DNA of 64,000 bases from an uncultured Clostridia bacterium (lineage in GTDB: Bacteria; Bacillota; Clostridia; Christensenellales; QALW01), in assembly GCA_934465535.1 (NCBI GenBank), contig CAKSKV010000001.1:62001-126000 (forward strand), read 5' to 3'. The notes under the pieces were generated by a model. The model saw nothing but the letters and a program-made list of their open reading frames with translations, did no database searches and was not told the DNA's origin. Shown one piece after another: positions 41,143-48,767 of the stretch (the first letter of the stretch is position 1; every line of letters begins with the position of its first letter). Both the position numbers and the translations under genes were made by a program.

Positions 41143-42838
41143 GCGCGGCACCTCCTATCTGGGAAAGGCTTATTTCGCGGTAAAGCGGGCAGCGCTCAAG
41201 AAGCTCTTCGTGAGTGCCCGATGCGGCTATGCGGCCGTTATCAAGCACGATTATGCAGTCGGCCTGCATAACGGAGCTTACGCGCTGAGTGGCTATGATC
41301 TTGGTGCAGGGGATATCGGCAAGCTCCCTGCGGATGGCGGCGTCGGTGCGGTAGTCAAGCGCGCTTGCGGCGTCATCCAGTATAAGTATGGGAGGGGCCG
41401 CGGCAATGGCTCTTGCAATAAGCAGCCGCTGCTTTTGTCCGCCGCTTATGTTTGTGCCCTTCGAGGTAAGAATGCGGTCAAGTCCCTCCGGGTCCGCAAG
41501 GACAAATTCGGCATGTGCCTTTTTAAGGGCGCTTATAAGCTCATCATCGGGGATATCCCGCCCGAAGCAGATGTTTTCCCGTACGGTGCCGGAAAATATA
41601 AAATCGTTTTGCAGCACCTGCGCAAACAGCGCGTGCAGCTGCGGCGCGGCGTAGGAGCGCACATCCCGCCCCATTACGCGTATTTCGCCTTGGCATGGGT
41701 CATACAGGCGCTCGCACAGCTTAAGTATCGTGCTTTTGCCGCTGCCCGTTGCCCCGACAATGCCCAAACAGCCTCCCTTTTTTAGCGAAAAGCTGATATT
41801 GTCCAGTATTTTGGTGTTGCCGTAGGAGAAGCTTACATTGCAAAAGCTTACGGCGCAGTCGTCCAGTATATCGCTTTTGCCGCATACCGGCAGGTCGGGC
41901 TGCATATCCATTACCTCGTTTATGCGCTGGGCGCTGGCCGTGCATTTGGAATACATTGTGAATATGCGCGTAACAGTCAGCATGGCGTTTGAAATAATGG
42001 TGAAATAGCTCATAAAGGCAATGATTTTGCCTGCGGTGGATACGCCGCCGTGCACCAAAAAGGCGCCGGTTAATATAACGGCGGTAAGTCCGAGGTTAAG
42101 CAGCACCGTCATAACGGGGTTGCTTGCACTCATTGTAAGCACGGCCTTTTGCTCGGCGCGGGACAGGCCGAGGTTAAGAGCTTCAAATGCTTCGCTTTCA
42201 TTTTTTTGCGAGGAAAAGGCTTTTATAACGCGAATTCCCTTGCATACCTGCCTAACCTTGCGCACCATGGAATCGGCCGCAGCCTGCGCGCGCACATACA
42301 GTCTGCGCCCGAAGCGGCTTATCAAATACACCCCCGCGCCCAAAAGCGGCAGCACGGCCGTCATTATAAGCGCAAGCCGCGTCTCCATGGCAAAGGAGAA
42401 GCAAAGTCCGCCTATCAGCAGTATGGGGGCGCGCACGCCCATGCGCTGCATCATGCCCACCGTCTGGTGTATATTGTAGGTATCGCCGGTAAGGCGCGTT
42501 TCAAGGGAGGGAATGCCGAAATGCTCTACCTGAGAGCAGGAAAGGGACATGCATTTGGCAAAAAGGTCGCTGCGCAGGGTGCGGGTGGTGTCCCGCGCCA
42601 CGGCAGAGGCTATTCGGTTGGCAATAACATTGCCGGATATGCCTATGCAGGCCGCCAGCACCATCATCAGCCCCAAAAACAGTATGCTGCCCTTGTTGCC
42701 CGACGGAGCCACCGTATCCAGCATGGCGGCAAGCATCCACGGCAGTGCAAGGTCCATTAGCGTGCCGGTCGTTTTGATCAAAAGCCCAACGGCTATTTTG
42801 CCCGTAAAGGGCCGTATATAGCGGAATATTTGCTTCAT
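41135..42838 (-). CDS. ABC exporter subunit, half-transporter with degenerate Walker B
   Basis: A 567-residue half-transporter with six membrane helices and an ATPase. Walker A is VGATGSGKST, the signature ISGGQKQRLLIARAI is canonical, but Walker B reads ILILDDAASALD, with Asp in place of the catalytic Glu. Paired with the partner's ISKGQ signature this makes one ATP site degenerate and one active, the classic heterodimeric exporter pattern (BmrCD, TM287/288 type). CAGGGAAAAC precedes the ATG. It is first in the two-gene operon. Confidence 0.92.
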   Translation of the reverse strand: MKQIFRYIRPFTGKIAVGLLIKTTGTLMDLALPWMLAAMLDTVAPSGNKGSILFLGLMMVLAACIGISGNVIANRIASAVARDTTRTLRSDLFAKCMSLSCSQVEHFGIPSLETRLTGDTYNIHQTVGMMQRMGVRAPILLIGGLCFSFAMETRLALIMTAVLPLLGAGVYLISRFGRRLYVRAQAAADSMVRKVRQVCKGIRVIKAFSSQKNESEAFEALNLGLSRAEQKAVLTMSASNPVMTVLLNLGLTAVILTGAFLVHGGVSTAGKIIAFMSYFTIISNAMLTVTRIFTMYSKCTASAQRINEVMDMQPDLPVCGKSDILDDCAVSFCNVSFSYGNTKILDNISFSLKKGGCLGIVGATGSGKSTILKLCERLYDPCQGEIRVMGRDVRSYAAPQLHALFAQVLQNDFIFSGTVRENICFGRDIPDDELISALKKAHAEFVLADPEGLDRILTSKGTNISGGQKQRLLIARAIAAAPPILILDDAASALDYRTDAAIRRELADIPCTKIIATQRVSSVMQADCIIVLDNGRIAASGTHEELLERCPLYREISLSQIGGAALE

Positions 42839-42904
42839 TTAACTGTTTTCCCTGCTGTTTTTTGCGTTGCGCAGCTGCTTCATTAAAAGCGGCAGCAACA
42901 ATTT

Positions 42905-42933
42905 ATTATACGCATTTTTCGCTCTTTTGTCAA
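42905..42933 (-). promoter_or_regulatory. Consensus promoter of the ABC exporter operon
   Basis: On the minus strand TTGACA (42933-42928), 17 bases, TATAAT (42910-42905). Confidence 0.9.
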
Positions 42934-42975
42934 AATTGCGCGCCAAGGCAAAAGGTAAAGCAGGCTAAAAAACAG

Positions 42976-43004
42976 GCATACAACCCTTCCGGGCTTCATA
43001 GAGT
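42976..43004 (+). promoter_or_regulatory. Possible sigma-E promoter of spoIVA
   Basis: GCATACA (42976-42982), 14 bases, CATAGAGT (42997-43004). The second box fits the sigma-E -10 consensus CATACAnT moderately; spoIVA is a mother-cell gene in known spore formers. Confidence 0.4.
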
Positions 43005-43040
43005 ATAAACAAAGAATAATGAATCGGCGGGAGGATTATC

Positions 43041-44516
43041 ATGGAGGGCTTTGATCTTTACAGAGATATTGCGCAAAGAACCGGAGGCGACATATATGTA
43101 GGAGTGGTGGGGCCGGTGCGTACCGGCAAATCCACCTTTATCAAACGGTTTATGGATCTTATGGTGCTTCCGAACATAGAGGATGAATTCGTAAGGGCGC
43201 GCGCCGTTGACGAGCTTCCGCAAAGCGGGTCCGGGCGCACCATAATGACCACACAGCCTAAATTCGTGCCCAATGAGGCGGTAAAGCTGACACTGGAAAA
43301 GGCGGAGCTGAGGGTGCGGCTGGTGGACTGCGTGGGCTATTTGGCACAGGGAGTAATAGGACACCTGGAAAACGATGTGCCGCGCATGGTGCGTACCCCG
43401 TGGAGCAGCGAGGAAATGCCCTTTGAGCAGGCGGCGGAGCTGGGCACGCGCAAGGTAATAGCCGAACATTCCACAATAGGCATAGTGGTAACCACGGACG
43501 GCAGTATAACAGGTATGCCGCGTTCAGCCTACGCAGAGGCAGAGGAAAGAGTGGTCAATGAGCTTAAGGAGCTTAATAAGCCGTTTATTGTGGTGCTTAA
43601 CACTACGGATCTGTATAATATGGATACGCAGCAGCAGGTGCTTCAGCTGGAGGAAAAGTACGGCGTGCCGGTGGTGGGCATGGATGTGCTGAACATGACA
43701 AAGGAGGATATTGCGGGGCTGCTTGAACGCATATTATACGAATTTCCGCTAAGATGCATAGAAATAGACATTCCCGGATGGATGCAGGCGCTGCCCCGCG
43801 AGCATGAGCTGATAGAAAAAATCACGCAGGCGCTTGCGGAGGCAAAGCATCAGGAAAAAATGAAAGATTATCCGCTTTTGCCCGAAGCCTTTGAGAATAT
43901 GGAGGGCATAGTAAAAGCCTTTGAGCTGGAAAAGGTGCTGCCCGGTCAGGGACGCATATGCTATTGCCTTACGGCGGAGCCGGAGCTGTTCTACAAGGTG
44001 CTGGGGCAAGAGTGCGGCTGCGAGATAAGCGGGGATTCCCAGCTGATGAGCATTATAAAGGAATTGGTGGAGGCAAAGCGGGAATACGATAAAATAGCGC
44101 CGGCGCTTGCTGCCGCCAAGGAAACCGGCTACGGCGTAGTGGCGCCTTCCATGGACGATATGGTGCTGGAGGAGCCGGAAATGGTGCGTCAGGGCGGCAG
44201 ATACGGCGTAAAGCTGAAGGCGAGCGCGCCCAGCCTGCACCTGATACGGGCGGATGTAAAAACAGAGGTAAGCCCTGTGGTGGGCAGCGAGCAGCAGGGA
44301 GAAGAGATGGTGCGGGGGATGCTGGAAAGCTTTGAAAGCGATACCTCGAAGATATGGGAGAGCAATATTTTCGGCAAAAGCCTGCATGAGCTGGTACAGG
44401 AGGGGCTGTCCGGAAAGCTGGTGAGAATGCCGGCAGAGGCGCAGAAAAAGATGCAGATGACGGTGGAAAGGATAGTGAACGAAGGCGGCGGAGGCCTGAT
44501 ATGCATACTGTTGTAA
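43041..44516 (+). CDS. spoIVA: Stage IV sporulation protein A
   Basis: A 491-residue ATPase that polymerises on the forespore surface as the base of the spore coat, made in the mother cell. The N-terminal TRAFAC-type ATPase has Walker A GPVRTGKST (24-32), ARAVDELPQSGSGRTIMTTQ, VDCVGY and VVTTDGSI. The C-terminus VNEGGGGLICILL is the SpoVM/membrane-binding end typical of the family. CGGGAGG precedes the ATG. Its presence shows that the organism forms endospores. It stands alone, convergent with the NYN gene across a bent-DNA region. Confidence 0.97.
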   Translation: MEGFDLYRDIAQRTGGDIYVGVVGPVRTGKSTFIKRFMDLMVLPNIEDEFVRARAVDELPQSGSGRTIMTTQPKFVPNEAVKLTLEKAELRVRLVDCVGYLAQGVIGHLENDVPRMVRTPWSSEEMPFEQAAELGTRKVIAEHSTIGIVVTTDGSITGMPRSAYAEAEERVVNELKELNKPFIVVLNTTDLYNMDTQQQVLQLEEKYGVPVVGMDVLNMTKEDIAGLLERILYEFPLRCIEIDIPGWMQALPREHELIEKITQALAEAKHQEKMKDYPLLPEAFENMEGIVKAFELEKVLPGQGRICYCLTAEPELFYKVLGQECGCEISGDSQLMSIIKELVEAKREYDKIAPALAAAKETGYGVVAPSMDDMVLEEPEMVRQGGRYGVKLKASAPSLHLIRADVKTEVSPVVGSEQQGEEMVRGMLESFESDTSKIWESNIFGKSLHELVQEGLSGKLVRMPAEAQKKMQMTVERIVNEGGGGLICILL

Positions 44517-44565
44517 TGTATAAATATACAGTATTTATGAATACTTATACAGAATGGACCGAAGC

Positions 44566-44654
44566 AAAAATGCAAAAAATATATAAAAAACGCATCAAAA
44601 ACGCTTAAAAAACATTAAAAAAGCGTTAAAAGAGCGCAAAAAAACGATAAAAAA
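44566..44654. other. Nine phased A-tracts (predicted bent DNA)
   Basis: A-tracts of 4-7 A begin at about 44566, 44574, 44585, 44597, 44607, 44617, 44628, 44638 and 44649, mostly 10-12 bases apart, in phase with the helix. Such phasing gives strong intrinsic curvature. The region is non-coding. Confidence 0.75.
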
Positions 44655-44672
44655 TAACGGAGAGTTTTTTAA

Positions 44673-44706
44673 CACAAGCGGTACGGAGAATTCCGTACCG
44701 CTTGTG
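44673..44706. repeat. Perfect 15-bp inverted repeat after spoIVA
   Basis: CACAAGCGGTACGGA (44673-44687) pairs with TCCGTACCGCTTGTG (44692-44706), loop GAAT. No T-run follows on either strand, so it is not a normal intrinsic terminator, although it may still act as one or protect the mRNA end. Confidence 0.7.
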
Positions 44707-44735
44707 CCGTAGCCTTCGGAGGGGCGGCGCCGAAA

Positions 44736-44762
44736 TAAAAAAGGACCGCTTTGAAGCGGTCC
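44736..44762 (-). terminator. Terminator of the NYN-domain gene
   Basis: GGACCGCTT (44743-44751) pairs with AAGCGGTCC (44754-44762); on the minus strand TTTTTTATTT follows. Confidence 0.88.
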
Positions 44763-44774
44763 GAAAGATACGGA

Positions 44775-45563
44775 TCATTTTGCGGCTTCGCGGTCGCGGA
44801 CATATATATGCTTGGTGTGCGGCTTGCCGCTTTGGCGTATATCAAGCTCAAAGCGGTCGATGCTGCGTACCAGCTGGCTCAGCTTGCTGAAGCCGAAGTT
44901 GCGCGGGTCAAAATCGGGCTGCTTTTTTATAAGCAGGCTGCCGAGCTCGCCCAGGGAGGCGTAGCCATCCTCATCAGCAAGGTCCTCAACGGAATCGGCA
45001 AGCAGAGAGGCGATGTATGCAGGCACCTTGCGTACCGTGCTTTTAGCGGCCTTTTTTTCATTCTGCCGGGCATCCTCCAGACGCTGCTCCACGGCAGCGG
45101 CCCGTATGACCTCGATATATACAAATTTGTCGCAGGCCACAATAAAGGGAGCGGGGGTCTTTTTTTCGCCTATTCCGTACACCTTCATGCCCGCCTCCCG
45201 AAGACGCGTGGCAAGCCGGGTAAAATCGCTGTCGCTGGAAACCAGAACAAAGCCGTCAACACGGCGGGAATAAAGAATATCCATGGCATCGATTATCATG
45301 GCGGAGTCGGTGGAGTTCTTGCCGGTTGTATAGCTGTACTGCTGTATGGGGGTTATGGCGTTTTCCAGCAGTATGCTTTTCCAGGAGGCCAGCTGGGGAG
45401 TGGTCCAGTCGCCGTATATGCGCTTGATGGTGGGGGAGCCGTACACTGCTATTTCCGCCATAACATCCTTCATGGCGGTGCGGGGGGCGTTGTCCGCATC
45501 GATCAGCACGCAAAGGCGCATATCGCGGGCGGAGTTGTCGGTTATATTTTCGTTGTTTTCCAT
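44775..45563 (-). CDS. NYN-domain (LabA/DUF88-type) protein with OST-HTH C-terminal domain
   Basis: A 262-residue protein. The N-terminal NYN domain is a PIN-like RNase fold with acidic residues in place: CVLIDADNAP, KNSTDSAMIIDAMD and VLVSSDSDFTRLATRL. The C-terminal 80 residues resemble an OST-HTH/LOTUS-type RNA-binding domain (GYASLGELGSLLIKKQPDFD, NFGFSKLSQLVRSIDRFEL). It therefore probably binds and cuts RNA. The ATG at 45563 is used; the longer frame to 45674 has non-coding composition and AAGGAAAA precedes this ATG. It is a single gene with its own promoter and terminator. Confidence 0.88.
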   Translation of the reverse strand: MENNENITDNSARDMRLCVLIDADNAPRTAMKDVMAEIAVYGSPTIKRIYGDWTTPQLASWKSILLENAITPIQQYSYTTGKNSTDSAMIIDAMDILYSRRVDGFVLVSSDSDFTRLATRLREAGMKVYGIGEKKTPAPFIVACDKFVYIEVIRAAAVEQRLEDARQNEKKAAKSTVRKVPAYIASLLADSVEDLADEDGYASLGELGSLLIKKQPDFDPRNFGFSKLSQLVRSIDRFELDIRQSGKPHTKHIYVRDREAAK

Positions 45564-45713
45564 TATTGTTTTTTCCTTATGTGTAAAATTAAAATACCGT
45601 AAAAATGTCGTTTTACCTGTTTTGCAATACAAAAAACGGCACGCGTGTGCATTTCGCAGCAGAAATTGCTGCATGACGGTGATAATGCCTGTGCATTATG
45701 TGATGATATATTT

Positions 45714-45742
45714 ATTATAGCATTATATAAAGAAATAATCAA
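45714..45742 (-). promoter_or_regulatory. Promoter of the NYN-domain gene
   Basis: On the minus strand TTGATT (45742-45737), 17 bases, TATAAT (45719-45714). The leader to the ATG is about 145 bases and shows no known motif. Confidence 0.75.
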
Positions 45743-45776
45743 TACCGGCAGAAAAATAAAAAATGCGGAAAATATA

Positions 45777-45805
45777 AACCCCAAAAGCGTCTGACTTTTG
45801 GGGTT
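45777..45805 (-). terminator. Terminator of the leucine operon
   Basis: AACCCCAAAAG (45777-45787) pairs with CTTTTGGGGTT (45795-45805); the minus strand continues TATATTTTCC, a weak T-run. Confidence 0.8.
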
Positions 45806-45848
45806 CGCTGCGATTGTTTATTGTATGGGTTTTTAAGAAAATTCGGTT

Positions 45849-46892
45849 TTACTCTATGCGGGAGGCAATGGCATCACCCATTTCGGTGCAGGTGACGCAT
45901 TTTGAAGAAAGATCAGGGGTGAAAATGCCGTCCTTAAGAGTGAGCTCCACGGCGTTTTCTATTGAGGCAGCTTCGGCGGAAAGCCCCAAATAACGCAGCA
46001 GCATAGCGCCGGAGAGCACGGTGCCGATGGGGTCTGCAATGTTTTTGCCCGCAATATCGGGGGCGGAGCCGTGAATAGGCTCAAATATGCCGGCTCTTCC
46101 GCCTATTCCGGCAGAGGGCATGGTGCCTATGGAGCCGCATATCATGCTGGCCTCGTCGGAGAGAATATCGCCGAACATATTGGAGCACAGCAGCACATCA
46201 AATTGGCGCGGATCATGCACAAGCTGCATGGCGGCATTGTCCACATACATATGCGTAAGCTCAACATCGGGATAATCCTTGGCTACAGCTTCCACGCAGC
46301 GGCGCCACAGCTTTGAGCTGGCAAGCACATTGGCTTTATCCACAGAGCACACCTTTTTACGGCGCAGGCGGGCCTGCTCGAAGGCAACACGGGCAATGCG
46401 TTCAATTTCGTATCCGGAATACTGCTCGGTGTCAAAGGCGCTGTCGCCGCTGTCGGAGTTGCCGCGCTTGCCGAAGTATATGCCGCCGGTAAGCTCGCGC
46501 ACCACCATAAGGTCGGTGCCGGAGCATATTTCCTCTTTAAGGGGAGATGCGCCTATAAGCGCGGGAAAAATGCGGGCAGGACGCAAATTTGCATATGCGC
46601 CCATATGTGCACGCAAATCCAGCAGACCGCTTTCCGGCCGTTTTTCGCATTTATCCCATTTCGGGCCGCCCACGGCGCCCAGCAGAACTGCGTCTGCCGA
46701 GTCCACGGCGCGGCGGGTGGCAAAGGGAAAGGGCGCGCCGAAGTGATCGATGGCGCAGCCGCCGAAATCGGCAAAATCAAAGGAAAGGTCGGAGCCGTGG
46801 CGGGCGGCTGCGGCAGACATTACTTTTACGGCTTCGGTGCATATTTCGGGACCTATACCGTCGCCGGAGAGAACGGTTATTTTTTTGCTCAT
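45849..46892 (-). CDS. leuB: 3-isopropylmalate dehydrogenase
   Basis: A 347-residue NAD-dependent dehydrogenase that oxidises 3-isopropylmalate, the third step of leucine synthesis. Family marks: ITVLSGDGIGPEICTEAV, the substrate loop GLLDLRAHMGAYANLRPARI, and NMFGDILSDEASMICGSIGT near the C-terminus with metal-binding Asp, then EPIHGSAPDIAGKNIADP. AAGGAG precedes the ATG at 46892; a GTG three codons earlier is rejected. It is the last gene of leuACDB. Confidence 0.97.
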   Translation of the reverse strand: MSKKITVLSGDGIGPEICTEAVKVMSAAAARHGSDLSFDFADFGGCAIDHFGAPFPFATRRAVDSADAVLLGAVGGPKWDKCEKRPESGLLDLRAHMGAYANLRPARIFPALIGASPLKEEICSGTDLMVVRELTGGIYFGKRGNSDSGDSAFDTEQYSGYEIERIARVAFEQARLRRKKVCSVDKANVLASSKLWRRCVEAVAKDYPDVELTHMYVDNAAMQLVHDPRQFDVLLCSNMFGDILSDEASMICGSIGTMPSAGIGGRAGIFEPIHGSAPDIAGKNIADPIGTVLSGAMLLRYLGLSAEAASIENAVELTLKDGIFTPDLSSKCVTCTEMGDAIASRIE

Positions 46893-46919
46893 AATAAACA
46901 CTCCTTCAGGCTGCTGCCG

Positions 46920-47417
46920 TTATATTTTGTTTTCTTGTGCCTTTATGCTTTCCATAAGCCCGCCGGCATCCACTATGCTTTTTATAAAGCCGGGCATGGG
47001 GGGAAAGGAAAAGACGGCGTTTTCGGTGTTATCGTATATGCGTCCGGCATCGGTGTCCACGGTTACGCTGTGCCCCTGCGCTATTGCATCGGCAGCGGGC
47101 GGACATTCAATTACGGGAAGCCCGATATTTATTGCGTTGCGGTAAAATATCCGTGCAAAGGAGCGGGCGATTATGCAGCTTATGCCGCTTTCCTTAAGCA
47201 CAAGGGGGGCGTGCTCGCGGCTGGAGCCGCAGCCGAAGTTTTCGCCCGCCACAAGAATGTCGCCGGGGCAGACCTTTTTTGCAAAATCGGGGTCGATATC
47301 CTCCATTGCGTGCAGGGCAAGCTCGTGTTTATCGGATATATTCAGATATCGCGCGGGGATTATCACATCGGTATCCACATTGTCGCCGTATTTTACGGCT
47401 TTTCCTTGAAATTTCAT
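46920..47417 (-). CDS. leuD: 3-isopropylmalate dehydratase small subunit
   Basis: A 165-residue swivel subunit that works with LeuC to isomerise 2- to 3-isopropylmalate. It has the N-terminal GDNVDTDVIIPARYL, GENFGCGSSREHAPL and ARSFARIFYRNAINIGLPVI motifs. It is of the short type found in Clostridia and archaea. AAAGGAG precedes the ATG; leuC lies 76 bases upstream and leuB 27 bases downstream. Confidence 0.96.
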   Translation of the reverse strand: MKFQGKAVKYGDNVDTDVIIPARYLNISDKHELALHAMEDIDPDFAKKVCPGDILVAGENFGCGSSREHAPLVLKESGISCIIARSFARIFYRNAINIGLPVIECPPAADAIAQGHSVTVDTDAGRIYDNTENAVFSFPPMPGFIKSIVDAGGLMESIKAQENKI

Positions 47418-47493
47418 TGCAAACCACTCCTTTTTGGTGTGATAAAGAGTTCGGATATGGGTTTTAAGCCCGCAAAGGGACGGAAAGAGAAGG

Positions 47494-48762
47494 TTATTCC
47501 AAGCCCGGAAGCTCGTCCGGAACGGCTATGCGCCCCATTACGGCGCTGGCTGCCGCCACGGCGGGAGAGGCAAGGTAGACCTTGCTGGTTACATGCCCCA
47601 TACGGCCCACAAAATTGCGGTTTGTGGTGCTTACGGCCACTTCGTTTTCCGCAAGGATGCCCATATGCCCGCCAAGACACGGACCGCAGGTGGGGGTGCT
47701 TACAACGCAGCCGGCCTGCGCGAAAATGTCCAGCAGCCCCTCGGAGAGTGCCTGCCGCCAGATATTTACCGTGGCGGGAATGACGATGCAGCGAACATCG
47801 GGGTGAATGCTGCGCCCCTTGAGCACGGCGGCCGCGGACCGCATATCGGAGATGCGTCCGTTTGTGCAGGAGCCGATGACGGCCTGATCTATGCGCACAT
47901 CGGAAAGAGAATCGGCGCGCGCGGTATTTTCGGGCAGTGAGGGACGGGCAACGGTGAGGGGGACGCGGCAGAGATCTATTTCCACCGTGCGCTCATATAC
48001 GGCATCGGGATCCGCCTCAAAGACGGTTCCCGGCTTTGCGCCGTGGGAGGCAAGATATTCGCGAGTTATGTCATCCACGGGGAAAATGCCGTTTTTGGCT
48101 CCGGCCTCTATGGCCATATTGCATATGCATAGACGGTCGTCCATGGAAAGGGCGGAGATGTCGCCGGAAAATTCCAGGGATTTATACAGCGCGCCGTCCA
48201 CGCCGATAAGGCCTATAAGGTGCAGGATGACATCCTTGCCCGAAACCCAAGGGGAGAGGCGGCCGGAAAAGACCACCTTAATTGCGCGGGGGACCTTGAA
48301 CCATGCGGTGCCCGATGCCATGCCGGCGGCAAGATCGGTGGAGCCGACGCCCGTGGCAAAGGCGCCCAGCGCGCCGTAGGTGCAGGTGTGGGAATCGGCG
48401 CCAATTACGCAGTCGCCGGCGGTAACAAGCCCCTGCTCGGGCAGGAAGGCGTGCTCGATGCCGCAGCGCCCCACCTCATAGTAGTGCGGGATGCTCATTT
48501 TGCGGGCAAAATCCCGCATTTTCTTGGCCTGCGCCGCGCTTTTTATATCCTTATTCGGGGTGAAATGATCCGGTATGAGCACTATTTTTTCCGGATCGTG
48601 CGTTTTGGAAAGGTTCAGCCTGCTGAACTGATCTATTGCCACGGGAGCGGTGATATCGTTGCCCAGCATAAGGTCAAGGCGGCAGGATATAAGCTGATCC
48701 GCCTCAACGAAATCAAGCCCCGCCTTGCGGGCCAGCAGCTTTTGCGTCATGGTCATTGCCAT
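47494..48762 (-). CDS. leuC: 3-isopropylmalate dehydratase large subunit
   Basis: A 422-residue aconitase-type subunit carrying a [4Fe-4S] cluster. Cluster cysteines occur in GSCTNGR and TPTCGPCLGGHMG; other marks are VIGADSHTCTYGALGAFATG and FGVGSTD-like VGSTDLAAGM. The length fits the short type that pairs with short LeuD. It starts 6 bases after the leuA stop, with GGGAGG ahead of the ATG, so translation may be coupled. Confidence 0.97.
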   Translation of the reverse strand: MAMTMTQKLLARKAGLDFVEADQLISCRLDLMLGNDITAPVAIDQFSRLNLSKTHDPEKIVLIPDHFTPNKDIKSAAQAKKMRDFARKMSIPHYYEVGRCGIEHAFLPEQGLVTAGDCVIGADSHTCTYGALGAFATGVGSTDLAAGMASGTAWFKVPRAIKVVFSGRLSPWVSGKDVILHLIGLIGVDGALYKSLEFSGDISALSMDDRLCICNMAIEAGAKNGIFPVDDITREYLASHGAKPGTVFEADPDAVYERTVEIDLCRVPLTVARPSLPENTARADSLSDVRIDQAVIGSCTNGRISDMRSAAAVLKGRSIHPDVRCIVIPATVNIWRQALSEGLLDIFAQAGCVVSTPTCGPCLGGHMGILAENEVAVSTTNRNFVGRMGHVTSKVYLASPAVAAASAVMGRIAVPDELPGLE

Positions 48763-48767
48763 AGTGT

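Noticed and set aside
41143..41151. GTG at 41151 as the start of the second ABC exporter subunit
   Set aside because: The GTG is inside the AGGAGGTG ribosome site; the TTG at 41142 has proper spacing.
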